Assembly: GCA_937952455.1 (NCBI GenBank)
Contig: CALFYU010000631.1
Coordinates: forward strand, 1 to 7,982
DNA: 7,982 nt
Source of the DNA: an uncultured Planctomycetaceae bacterium
GTDB lineage: Bacteria; Planctomycetota; Planctomycetia; Planctomycetales; Planctomycetaceae
Direction: 5' to 3'
Shown here: in pieces, positions 1 through 7,060 of the stretch
Position numbering within the stretch: the first letter of the stretch is position 1
Layout: each line of letters starts with the position of its first letter
The notes under the pieces: generated by a model
The model's input: only the letters and a program-made list of their open reading frames with translations
Databases searched by the model: none
Told to the model about the DNA's origin: nothing
Program-made: the position numbers and the translations under genes

Positions 1-1149
1 CAGATCGGCGTAATAACTGCGACTGGCCGCGCCCACGATGAAGGAGTCATTCCGTGCGGGGAAGATGATAGTGGTCTCCACTCCGCGCCGGGCGCTCGCA
101 CAGAGCGCCGCTTGCATTGCTTCATCGGGCACGTAGTAGGGGGTTGAGATCACCAATTCGCGCCGCGCCGCGTACATCAGCGTCTCAAACACCTCGGGCA
201 TCGCTTCATACCGCACGGTCGGCCCTGTGCCGATCACCTGCGCGACCAATCCCTGTTCCAGCGGCGGAATCGGCTGCTGCAGAACGCCGTTGAGGTCCTC
301 GTTGACATGAGCCATCCAATCGCTGGCGAACAGGAATTGGTTTTGACCGACGATTGGACCCTCGAAACGAATCATGGCATCGACCCACGGCGCGTACTTT
401 GCTTTGACGCGGAATTCCGGGTCGGCGCAGTTTTGGCTGCCGCAATACGTAACCCGGTTATCGATCACTAAGATCTTGCGGTGATTGCGGAGGTCGATCC
501 GCCCTTTGAGCGGACGCAACAGAGGATTTCCGATCGGCAGTGCAACCGCCAACTGCACCCCCGCATCCCGCATCCCCTTCCAATGTTCCGAATCGATCAT
601 GATTCGTGAGCCCAGCGCATCGGCCATGGCCCGGCAGGTCACGCCCCGGGCGGCGGCACGCTTGAGTGCCTCGACGACTTTGAGGCCATTGTTGTCCGCG
701 AGCCAGATGTAAAAAATTAGATGCACGTGATCCGTGGCCGCATCGATGTCCGCCACCATGGAGTCGATTGTGGCGTTGGAATCCAACATCAACCGGCCGC
801 GGTTGCCCCCCACCGCCTCAAATCCATTTACGGTCGATCCGATGCGGAACAGGTGCGCATAGCGTTCGGGAATCTCCGGGTTGCGGCTTTCGCCCTCGCT
901 AGTCGCCATATCCGGCATGCGCGCCAACACATCGCGCATTCGCGCCACGCGGCGGCGACCGATATTCGTTTCGCCCAACAGGAGATAAGCGATGATCCCC
1001 ACCACCGGCAGGACGAAAATCACCACAATCCAAGCCACCCGCGATGCCGGATCCCGATGCGGCCGCAATATCGCGCGTGCGGCAACTCCCACATGAATGA
1101 GAAACAGCAGGCCCGTCCAGAGGATCGTGACGAAAGATATCTCAGTCAT
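1..1149 (-). CDS. cls: cardiolipin synthase (phospholipase D family), C-terminus cut by window edge
   Basis: This enzyme makes cardiolipin at the inner membrane, in the bacterial reaction by transferring a phosphatidyl group between two phosphatidylglycerols. The frame is open for 383 codons from ATG at 1149 to base 1. Two membrane helices (about residues 5-27 and 38-58) form a PLDc_N-type domain with the typical R-D-P-A-S-R-V-A-W and P-V-V-G-I-I-A-Y-L-L-L-G-E signature. The first HKD motif is H223-x-K225-x4-D230, followed by G237-S238-x-N240, almost the same residue numbers as in E. coli ClsA. The T-P-Y-Y-V-P-D segment at 334-340, which precedes the second catalytic motif, is present. The second HKD should lie just outside the window; about 100 residues are missing if the length is the usual 480 or so. 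No other start codon lies upstream before an in-frame stop, and AAGGA about 12 nt upstream is a weak ribosome binding site. The family assignment is firm; which of several cls paralogues it is cannot be told. Confidence 0.95.
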   Translation of the reverse strand, partial: MTEISFVTILWTGLLFLIHVGVAARAILRPHRDPASRVAWIVVIFVLPVVGIIAYLLLGETNIGRRRVARMRDVLARMPDMATSEGESRNPEIPERYAHLFRIGSTVNGFEAVGGNRGRLMLDSNATIDSMVADIDAATDHVHLIFYIWLADNNGLKVVEALKRAAARGVTCRAMADALGSRIMIDSEHWKGMRDAGVQLAVALPIGNPLLRPLKGRIDLRNHRKILVIDNRVTYCGSQNCADPEFRVKAKYAPWVDAMIRFEGPIVGQNQFLFASDWMAHVNEDLNGVLQQPIPPLEQGLVAQVIGTGPTVRYEAMPEVFETLMYAARRELVISTPYYVPDEAMQAALCASARRGVETTIIFPARNDSFIVGAASRSYYADL

Positions 1150-1253
1150 TCGTGCGCCTGATCCTTGGTGCCAGACAATCTAACAATCCGAACATCACAC
1201 CCATAAACGAACCGCCACCGAGATCCAACAACCCCGCGGATTTAGGTGATGCC

Positions 1254-1559
1254 ATGCAACCTGATGCGACGCCGGATAAAAATAGGGCCCGAGAGACTCG
1301 AATCCGCCAACAACAGATTGTGAGTTCGCTCGAAAACGCTGAAAGTAGCGGAAAAACAGCAGATTTTGAAGTCTCCGCAGCGGTTGATCCGGATTTAGTA
1401 TTTTTCATCGACCGCTGGTCGGGTTTGTGCGAGCAGATTCAGGCGGGGAATGTGGCGATGGCGGCGGCCGGCAGCAATGAGCTGGCACGCAGCGGTGCAT
1501 GGGGCGACGCCGTCTCGGACGCTCGCGAGGTCGCACTCCCGTGTGGCACATTTGTCTAA
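1254..1559 (+). CDS. small hypothetical protein, possible remnant of an integrase C-terminal tail
   Basis: This is a 101-residue open frame with no recognised catalytic domain. ATG at 1254 is preceded by AGGTGAT at 1244-1250, a good match to the 16S 3' end, so I prefer it to the in-frame start at 1152. The first 40 residues are polar and low in complexity. Residues 45-72 carry D-P-D-L, then W55, L58, E60, I62, A64-G65 and V67-A68-M69. This spacing resembles the 'DP.L....W..LPE.I.AGIVAMV.A' tail that I associate with planctomycete site-specific recombinases and related proteins (recalled family knowledge, not a search). In those proteins the chain normally ends soon after this motif, whereas here it runs on for about 30 unremarkable residues. 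There is no upstream recombinase domain on this strand; the 5' neighbour is the divergent cls gene, which starts at 1149. It could be a real small gene, a decayed tail, or chance. Confidence 0.4.
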   Translation: MQPDATPDKNRARETRIRQQQIVSSLENAESSGKTADFEVSAAVDPDLVFFIDRWSGLCEQIQAGNVAMAAAGSNELARSGAWGDAVSDAREVALPCGTFV

Positions 1560-1773
1560 CAATGCTGTCATACTGCTGGCTGGCAGCGCAACAAATGCAT
1601 CCTGTGCCGAAAAAGGATGGAAAAGCCAAGAATCCACGAGTAGGATTCATTTATCGCTATTGGTTGCGAGTCAAACTCGGTACCAATGGTAAAGACTTGG
1701 AATTCCGTTCGCTGAAGTTGTCTGCGGTCGCCTTCTTCGGTTGAATCACCGTTTGCCCAAAAGGTGATCAACA
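1560..1773. other. intergenic region upstream of the multihaem cytochrome gene
   Basis: No convincing gene is seen in either strand. It contains a small perfect hairpin, GAATCC/GGATTC (1630-1635 with 1643-1648, 7-nt loop), which is not followed by a T-run and so is not a convincing terminator. It presumably carries the promoter of the cytochrome gene, but no clear -35/-10 pair can be named. It ends with the AAGGTGATC ribosome binding site of that gene. Confidence 0.4.
1761..1769 (+). promoter_or_regulatory. strong ribosome binding site of the cytochrome gene
   Basis: AAGGTGATC matches the complement of the 16S rRNA 3' end (GGAGGTGATC) over most of its length. It lies just before overlapping candidate starts GTG (1774) and ATG (1777); spacing from the GGTG core is 7 and 10 nt, so either codon could be used and the protein differs by one residue. 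Confidence 0.6.
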
Positions 1774-3666
1774 GTGATGCAGGCCAACCACTCAGTTCGA
1801 CGAATTGTCGCGGTTGTGGTTCTCGCACTTGGCGGAGCCGTCGTTCTTTTCGTCTTTCGCACTAGTGACGATAGTGGCCCCCCGCAAGACACCGAGGACC
1901 GCGTGGCAAAGGCCGGTTACACGGACTGGGTTCCCGATGTGCGCGCCGATCGGGGATTCGTGGGATCTGATGCGTGTCGAGACTGCCATGCGGGGAACCA
2001 CGCGAGTTGGCATGATTCTTATCACCGGACGATGACGCAGACCGCGTCCCCGGAATCGGTCGTTCCCTCGTTTGATGACGTAATCCTCTCGGGGCGGGGA
2101 CGGACCTGGGAACTATCACGTCGTGGCGACGAATTCTGGGTACGCATGGCCGATCCGGACTGGGAGTATGCACAGTACCGTCGCGGCGTGAACCTGCTGG
2201 CAGTCACGGATCCGCCGATCGTCGAACGGCAAATCGTCTTGACGACCGGTTCGCACAACTTTCAAACCTATTGGGTCGCCGGACAGCCCCGAGGTTTGTT
2301 AGTTCAGTTCCCATGGTTTTATTCTATTGCCGACGAGCAGTGGATTCCTGCCGAGGATTCCTTCCTGCGGCCGGATCCCGGACGGACGTTTGTGCATTGG
2401 CATTTGTTCTGCATCAGGTGCCATGCAGTCGGAGGCGTTCCCGGATTTTCAGAAAACTGGCCGTTCTTCGAAACCAAAGTGGCCGAGCTTGGTATTTCAT
2501 GTGAGGCGTGTCATGGCCCGGCAGAGAAACATGTCTCGCTGCAAAACGCCGCGCTGCAATCCGGTCAACCGGTCGACCCGGACGCGGATCCAATCATCAA
2601 TCCAGCCGAACTGCCGGCCAAGCAAGCAAGTTATGTGTGTGGTCAGTGTCACTGCCAAGATGTACCGGACACGAAGATGAAATCGTTCCTTGAAGCGGGG
2701 TTGCCATTCCGTGCAGGGGACGACCTGGAGGAGCTGAGACACGTCCTTCAATCCGAAGATCAGGTCGCCGGCAATCCGAAGGATGAGTTTTGGAACGACG
2801 GAGCCTGTCGGGTGGGAGGTGATGAATTCAACGGACTGGCCGACTCGCCATGTTTTCTCAGAGGATTGGGCGAATCGCAACTGTCGTGCTTGTCGTGCCA
2901 CTCCATGCATGACTACAGCGACCCCCAGTATCAACTGGCGGAAGAAATGGACAGCAACCGCGCGTGCACGCAGTGTCACGATGAGGCTCAATTCACGGAC
3001 CAAATTGAATCCCATACCCACCACCCTCCGGGATCATCGGGAAGCCTGTGCTTCAACTGTCACATGCCGCACTCATCGTTCGCGCTGTTAAAGGGGATTC
3101 GAAGCCACCGCGTCGATAGCCCGGTCGTGTTTTCGACAGACCTGCGCGGCAGCCGGCCCAACGCATGCAATTTATGCCATCTCGATGAGACGCTCGACTG
3201 GACCGCACAACACCTGACGGACTGGTATGGAACGCCGGCAGCCGACCTCAGCGACGATGATCGAACGGTGACAGCCAGTGTGCTCTGGATGCTCAAGGGG
3301 GAGGCCATGAAGGGCGTAAGCGCCGCGTGGGACACGGGCTGGGGACCGGCCCACGAAGCCTCGGGCGACTCTTGGCAGGCACCCTTCCTTGGCCAACTTC
3401 TTCGGGATCCTTACGCTGCGGTGCGTCTGGTGGCTAACACCGCATTGAAGTCTCTGCCGGGCTTTACCGATTTCGAGTACGATGCGGTGGACGCGACGGT
3501 GGAACGTTCGCGCGTTGTATCCGACGTTCTCTCGCGTTGGGAGTCAGCCGCGCCCTCCCAAACAGGGGGAGAAATATTAATCGATCAAAATGGCGCGATC
3601 GAGATGTCCACGCTCAAACGATTGCTGGGCGATCGTGACGACACCCATGTATTCATCCCTGAATGA
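1774..3666 (+). CDS. membrane-anchored octahaem c-type cytochrome with HEAT-like C-terminus
   Basis: This is a probable periplasmic electron-transfer protein of 630 residues. Residues 11-28 form one hydrophobic helix after R9-R10, with no clear cleavage site, so it looks like a signal anchor. Eight CxxCH haem-binding motifs begin at C68, C213, C243, C289, C372, C398, C426 and C465. The start F-V-G-S-D-A-C-R-D-C-H and the late pattern C-F-N-C-H-M-P-H followed by P-N-A-C-N-L-C-H and W-Y-G are typical of the cytochrome c554 / doubled-CxxCH multihaem proteins of Planctomycetota and Acidobacteriota (family knowledge). Between haems 1 and 2 lies a region of about 140 residues, probably beta-rich, with T-G-S-H-N-F-Q-T-Y-W-V, also seen in that group. 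Residues about 534-570 resemble a single HEAT repeat (L-L-R-D-P-Y-A-A-V-R). No TPR repeats, which often follow in relatives, are present. The gene stands alone; the next gene is convergent. The redox partner and substrate are unknown. Confidence 0.9.
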   Translation: MMQANHSVRRIVAVVVLALGGAVVLFVFRTSDDSGPPQDTEDRVAKAGYTDWVPDVRADRGFVGSDACRDCHAGNHASWHDSYHRTMTQTASPESVVPSFDDVILSGRGRTWELSRRGDEFWVRMADPDWEYAQYRRGVNLLAVTDPPIVERQIVLTTGSHNFQTYWVAGQPRGLLVQFPWFYSIADEQWIPAEDSFLRPDPGRTFVHWHLFCIRCHAVGGVPGFSENWPFFETKVAELGISCEACHGPAEKHVSLQNAALQSGQPVDPDADPIINPAELPAKQASYVCGQCHCQDVPDTKMKSFLEAGLPFRAGDDLEELRHVLQSEDQVAGNPKDEFWNDGACRVGGDEFNGLADSPCFLRGLGESQLSCLSCHSMHDYSDPQYQLAEEMDSNRACTQCHDEAQFTDQIESHTHHPPGSSGSLCFNCHMPHSSFALLKGIRSHRVDSPVVFSTDLRGSRPNACNLCHLDETLDWTAQHLTDWYGTPAADLSDDDRTVTASVLWMLKGEAMKGVSAAWDTGWGPAHEASGDSWQAPFLGQLLRDPYAAVRLVANTALKSLPGFTDFEYDAVDATVERSRVVSDVLSRWESAAPSQTGGEILIDQNGAIEMSTLKRLLGDRDDTHVFIPE

Positions 3667-3784
3667 GGGTGGGGGGCTGAGCTTCGCTCCGTGTCAAGTA
3701 CCGTTCCGCGGCCGCGATCACTCCCTCAGAAAAGAACCATCCAATAATCCAGCAGTTGCGAAATCACTACGCGAACAGACGCCG
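3667..3784. other. short convergent intergenic region
   Basis: This separates the stop of the cytochrome gene from the stop of the convergent membrane-protein gene. A long-range pairing of TGAGGG (3664-3669) with CCCTCA (about 3723-3728), a short GAGC-TTC-GCTC hairpin (3679-3689) and a 10-bp palindrome CGCGGCCGCG (3707-3716) are visible. None is followed by a T-run on either strand, so I do not call a terminator. Confidence 0.3.
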
Positions 3785-5185
3785 CTAGCCATCCGCTTCG
3801 GCCAAAACCTTGATATGCGTAAGCACGCGGTCGTGAATGCGACGGATCATCAGGTCCGACCAGAGCGTCCAATAGGGCTGCGGAAACATGTCGAATTCGT
3901 ACCACGTGCGGCCCTCCATTCGCGTGCGGCCGTCGGGCAGCGCCACGAGACGGAATTCGCCGCGGTTGCTGCGCAATGTGCCATCCAGGTGAGGCGGATG
4001 AACGTGCCGGTACGGAGTCAATTCGAACATCGGCGCCGGCTGGTCCGTCACGTCGAACGCCAGTCGATGCGGCTCTTCCCACGCGGTGATCGGCTCCACG
4101 AAGACGCCGGTCGTAAAAACACAATTCCGCACGGCACCCACGCCCTGGCCGTCGATCGTCGCTCGAATCGGACAGGCGATGCCGAGGCGGTAGTACCATT
4201 CGTCCGGTTCCGGTAATTCGGGAAAATCGACGACATGCTTCCACACATTTTCGGCGGAGGCATCAATTTCGATCTGGGAAACAACGACGTGTTCGCGACT
4301 GTGAGGGACGATCGACTCTAGGCCCGCCCAAATCGGCAGAAACAGGATTGCGGCGGTCATCCCCCGTGTGGGGCTCAAGGACGTTTCTGCAATCGCCTTT
4401 CCGATAACACCGCCCAAACCGCCTAGCGGAACGACGATCGGCGCAGCCATCGCGATGCAGATAATTCCCTCAAGGGCGAACAACAGCAAGACCCCGCCGG
4501 CCAGCATGACGGGCAACATGCCCATCAAGCTGCTGGATGAGGTGGACCGCGGCGCCGCAAGGTTAAATGTCACGCTCGCGACCACCCCCATCAAGACAGG
4601 CGTGCCGAGGAACAGAGACGCTCCATAGCTATCGAATGCGTAGACGCTGACTCCCACCATCGCCAGGGCAATCAGCAGCCCGACACCGACTCCCATGATC
4701 ACGCTGCGCGTGAAGTGCAATGCGGACGCCGCTTCGCGGCGCTCGATCCAGCGTGCATCGGGAGAGTGTGGCAGTAACGCCAAAATCACCATCGTGATGA
4801 GATTGATCAGCGGGACCAGAACCAGCAATCCTACCCAGGGCGACCGCCCTGCATCTGCCGCGCGGCGGACACTCATCGTGACAGCGATCCACAGAAACGG
4901 CAGCGTCCAGAAAAACCAAGCCCAGCCGAGCCATTCCGGCGTGCCTTGAATCAGTTCTTCGCGGGCCGATAAGACCGGATTCAAATAATCCAACGGCGTG
5001 AACACCACCCGATTGATGGACCGCAGCACAGCCGCCTCAACTCCGTACTTTAGCGCGGCCAGACCAAAGCCGGTAAGCGCATACGCACCGCGACCGACTT
5101 CTTGTCGGAATCCGAACCAAAGGTGCAGCAATCCCAGAAGGCCGCCTGCTGGAATTTCCTGCGGGGGCGAGTCGTTCTCGGCCAT
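3785..5185 (-). CDS. multi-spanning membrane protein, DUF805-like domain fused to SRPBCC domain
   Basis: This 466-residue protein has two parts. The first 290 residues are membrane-embedded, with about seven or eight hydrophobic segments (near 33-52, 85-104, 117-137, 162-182, 187-209, 221-260, 274-290). Within it, R107-R108-A-A-D-A-G-R-S-P-W followed by a hydrophobic stretch with P-L-I-N-L-I resembles the R-R-x-x-D-x-G-R-S signature of DUF805 proteins. Residues about 298-463 look like an SRPBCC (START/Bet v1-like, polyketide cyclase/dehydrase) domain: V-V-S-Q-I-E-I-D-A-S-A-E-N-V-W opening strand and helix, central strands with G-x-G-x-x-R-x-C and W-E-E-P-H-R-L-A-F-D-V, and a long C-terminal helix. 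SRPBCC domains bind hydrophobic ligands in a deep pocket; the ligand here is unknown. The ATG at 5185 has a strong GAGGAG site (5193-5198) with 7-nt spacing from GGAG. It is convergent with the cytochrome gene. The SRPBCC call is firmer than the DUF805 call. Confidence 0.85.
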   Translation of the reverse strand: MAENDSPPQEIPAGGLLGLLHLWFGFRQEVGRGAYALTGFGLAALKYGVEAAVLRSINRVVFTPLDYLNPVLSAREELIQGTPEWLGWAWFFWTLPFLWIAVTMSVRRAADAGRSPWVGLLVLVPLINLITMVILALLPHSPDARWIERREAASALHFTRSVIMGVGVGLLIALAMVGVSVYAFDSYGASLFLGTPVLMGVVASVTFNLAAPRSTSSSSLMGMLPVMLAGGVLLLFALEGIICIAMAAPIVVPLGGLGGVIGKAIAETSLSPTRGMTAAILFLPIWAGLESIVPHSREHVVVSQIEIDASAENVWKHVVDFPELPEPDEWYYRLGIACPIRATIDGQGVGAVRNCVFTTGVFVEPITAWEEPHRLAFDVTDQPAPMFELTPYRHVHPPHLDGTLRSNRGEFRLVALPDGRTRMEGRTWYEFDMFPQPYWTLWSDLMIRRIHDRVLTHIKVLAEADG

Positions 5186-5479
5186 CGTCCGTCTCCTCGT
5201 CCGGAATGGTCATCGCGATGATACTCGAATTCTGCTTCGAAAACCGCTGAATTGCACATTGAATAACCGTGTGAACAAAGATTTCGCCGGCATCACCCAG
5301 GCGTGCGCGTCGCTTTCGCCAAAACAAACGCCAACTTTTGGGCGACGATATTCAAAACGATTGGATATGGTCCTTTTGACGTCGGGGCATTTCAACCCGT
5401 TGATCGCGTATCCGCTGCGAAAAAGGCTTCTACCTCAGGGCTTGGGCGACATCCACCTTGCCGGATTTCGCGGAGTCAA
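5186..5479. other. intergenic region upstream of the DUF805-SRPBCC gene
   Basis: I see no convincing gene in these 294 bases. The region must hold the 5' end of the minus-strand gene starting at 5185 and the 3' end of the minus-strand gene ending at 5480. It contains the ribosome binding site GAGGAG (minus, 5193-5198) and a 12-bp palindrome at 5210-5221. No clear terminator follows the upstream gene, so read-through into the downstream gene is possible. Confidence 0.4.
5210..5221. repeat. 12-bp perfect palindrome TCATCGCGATGA, possible operator
   Basis: This perfect inverted repeat lies 25-36 bp upstream of the start codon of the DUF805-SRPBCC gene, a place where a repressor dimer could bind. 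Perfect 12-bp palindromes are expected about once per 4 kb by chance, so the position is the only support. Confidence 0.2.
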
Positions 5480-5737
5480 TCATTGACCTGCTTGCGGTGT
5501 TTGTGAGTTGGCCTCTTCGTGGTCCATTTTTCTCATGGTATTGCGCAACTGACGGTCCAGCTGTTGACGCATTTTCGTTGACATTTGTTGGAGCAATTCC
5601 AACCCACGCTCCCGCTCGCGCCTGATCTTGGCTTCATGAGCGGCCCATTCTTGTGCTTCCTTCTCGGCTTGCTTCCGTTTCGCGTACGGCACGAATAGTC
5701 CGACAATGAGGGTCACGACGAGCACGTGGGTCACCAA
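5480..5737 (-). CDS. small membrane protein with charged coiled-coil tail
   Basis: This 85-residue protein is not recognised. Residues 3-19 are strongly hydrophobic and form one membrane helix, followed by a positive K-R-K. From about residue 22 to 75 the chain is rich in E, K, R and Q with regular hydrophobic positions (L47, L49, M52, M56, L60, L64, M68), which suggests a long helix or coiled coil. The tail is polar. By the positive-inside rule the coiled coil is cytoplasmic if the N-terminus is outside (inference). No ATG is available: the candidates are TTG at 5737 and GTG at 5734, and the frame stays open upstream to a stop near 5867 without another ATG, GTG or TTG. No strong Shine-Dalgarno is seen, so the start is uncertain. 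The sialidase-like gene starts divergently about 150 bp away. Confidence 0.7.
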   Translation of the reverse strand: MVTHVLVVTLIVGLFVPYAKRKQAEKEAQEWAAHEAKIRRERERGLELLQQMSTKMRQQLDRQLRNTMRKMDHEEANSQTPQAGQ

Positions 5738-5890
5738 ACCCCAAGCGGTGTTGTCGTCCGCTCTTGGCCTGTGCGCTATGGCGGCAGCGTGGCGGACGCT
5801 AGAATCGTCATGGGGCGAGTCTGCGGGAGGCCTCTCGGCGAATGCTGGTTGGAGAAACGAACGAAATCAACACTTTTAGGAACCGTGATT
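5738..5890. promoter_or_regulatory. divergent promoter region (inferred)
   Basis: These bases separate the starts of the minus-strand coiled-coil gene and the plus-strand sialidase-like gene, so both promoters are expected here. No clear sigma-factor boxes can be named. AGGAA at 5878-5882 is the likely ribosome binding site of the plus-strand gene. In-frame ATG codons at 5726 and 5810 would extend that protein into this region but would give an unusual, non-hydrophobic leader. Confidence 0.35.
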
Positions 5891-7060
5891 GTGACAAGAT
5901 TAACATACCTTCTTGCATGTCTTGCCGTGCATCTCACGTATTCCAGTATCGCTCTTGGCGAAGAAGAGTCCCTCGCCGTCAAACACACAATTGTCGCAAT
6001 TGAAGAGGGACGGTTTCACGGTTGGCCTGCAAACAATGGCGTGTGGCAATGGGGCGATGAAATTCTGGTCGGCTTCACGCAAGGTGACTTCGAAATCAAG
6101 CGCGGCCACAACATTGCCGGCCGCCAGGATAGCCTGTTGGCGCGCAGCGAAGATGGCGGACTCACTTGGAAGATGTTTGATCCGCAGGGCTTCCTCGATG
6201 ACGATCACCCGCAGTATCTCGGCGGCGGTAAAACAGAACTCAAAGAACCACTGGATTTTTCACATCCCGGATTTGCGCTGCGGATATTCGCGCATGGGTA
6301 CCATGGTAATCATGATCCCTCGGGCGGATTCTTTTACTCTAAAAACCGCGGCGCTGATTGGAGCGGTCCATTTGCGCTCACAGGGCTGATGAATCATCCT
6401 GAGATGAAAAGCAAGCTGCTCTCTCCACGCACCGATTATCTGGTTCAAGGCCCTAACCATTGCTTCATTTTCGTATCGGCGCACGACGACGATGAAAGAC
6501 TCAAGAGAATCGCCTGCATAGAGACGACCGATGGCGGAAAAACATTTCACTTCGTCACTTGGGTGACACCTCAGTCGGACGAAGCGAGCGCGATTATGAG
6601 CCAAACCGTGCAGCTGTCTGAGAATGATTTCGTTTTGGCCTATCGTAAAATCTACCGTGGCGACGAAAAACGAGATGAGATTGAGGTCTATCAATCCCGC
6701 GACAGGTGCCAGACCTGGCAACCGATGAGTACCGTGAAGGTCATGCAGGTGCACTCCAATCCTCCTGCATTGCTGAAACTAACGGATGGACGGCTTTGCT
6801 GTGTATATGGGGACCGCCATGCCGGTGAAATCCGCGGAAGGTACAGCGACGACCAGGGAACGACCTGGGGACCGGAGTTCATCATCCGCGATGATTTTCA
6901 AGCGATGGCGAACGACCCCGATTCCAAAAGTGGAATAAACGCGGATATCGGTTATCCAAGATTAGTCCAACGAACAGACGGCAAATTAGTCGCGATTTAC
7001 TACTGGGCGACAGCGGAGAACCCGCAACAGCACATCGCCGCCTCGATTTGGCAACCCTAG
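5891..7060 (+). CDS. secreted sialidase-like / BNR (Asp-box) repeat protein
   Basis: This protein is predicted to have 389 residues and a six-bladed beta-propeller fold of the sialidase superfamily. It was placed at GTG 5891 because AGGA lies about 9 nt upstream and the result begins M-T-R-L, then a hydrophobic core and an A-L-G/E cleavage site near residue 23, a good Sec signal peptide. Longer starts at 5726 and 5810 are possible, but the first overlaps the divergent neighbour. Five Asp-box-like motifs are visible: SEDGGLTW (86-93), SKNRGADW (150-157), TTDGGKTF (212-219), SRDRCQTW (269-276) and SDDQGTTW (319-326); the second and fourth are degenerate. G-Y-P-R near 354-357 and a final I-Y-Y-W-A strand are common in bacterial BNR proteins. 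The R-I-P motif of true sialidases is not evident near the N-terminus, so hydrolysis of sialic acid is not shown. It may act on other periplasmic or extracellular glycans or only bind them. Confidence 0.85.
   Translation: MTRLTYLLACLAVHLTYSSIALGEEESLAVKHTIVAIEEGRFHGWPANNGVWQWGDEILVGFTQGDFEIKRGHNIAGRQDSLLARSEDGGLTWKMFDPQGFLDDDHPQYLGGGKTELKEPLDFSHPGFALRIFAHGYHGNHDPSGGFFYSKNRGADWSGPFALTGLMNHPEMKSKLLSPRTDYLVQGPNHCFIFVSAHDDDERLKRIACIETTDGGKTFHFVTWVTPQSDEASAIMSQTVQLSENDFVLAYRKIYRGDEKRDEIEVYQSRDRCQTWQPMSTVKVMQVHSNPPALLKLTDGRLCCVYGDRHAGEIRGRYSDDQGTTWGPEFIIRDDFQAMANDPDSKSGINADIGYPRLVQRTDGKLVAIYYWATAENPQQHIAASIWQP

Noticed and set aside
721..1161. Long plus-strand open frame opposite the cls gene
   Set aside because: It is antisense to the cardiolipin synthase frame, which carries clear membrane helices and the HKD motif; the plus-strand translation is histidine- and arginine-rich and shows no domain.
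1291..1320. Stretch resembling a tRNA T-arm (CGAATCC)
   Set aside because: The flanking bases do not form the 5-bp T-stem and no D-arm, anticodon arm or acceptor stem can be paired around it.
2497..3024. 175-codon minus-strand open frame inside the cytochrome gene
   Set aside because: The plus strand in the same place carries ordered CxxCH haem motifs, so this is a shadow frame.
3707..3716. 10-bp palindrome CGCGGCCGCG
   Set aside because: Short GC-rich palindromes of this length are expected by chance, and its place between convergent gene ends suggests no operator role.
3664..3728. Candidate bidirectional terminator between the convergent genes
   Set aside because: The pairing is only 6 bp across a loop of about 50 nt, and neither side is followed by a T-run.
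3726..4244. 172-codon minus-strand frame overlapping the SRPBCC part
   Set aside because: It is arginine-rich out-of-frame text over the SRPBCC coding region, with no motif of its own.
5425..5455. Possible terminator (minus strand GCC followed by TTTTT) after the coiled-coil gene
   Set aside because: No matching stem arm is present before the T-run.
6260..6754. 164-codon minus-strand frame inside the sialidase-like gene
   Set aside because: It is antisense to Asp-box coding sequence and has no recognisable domain.
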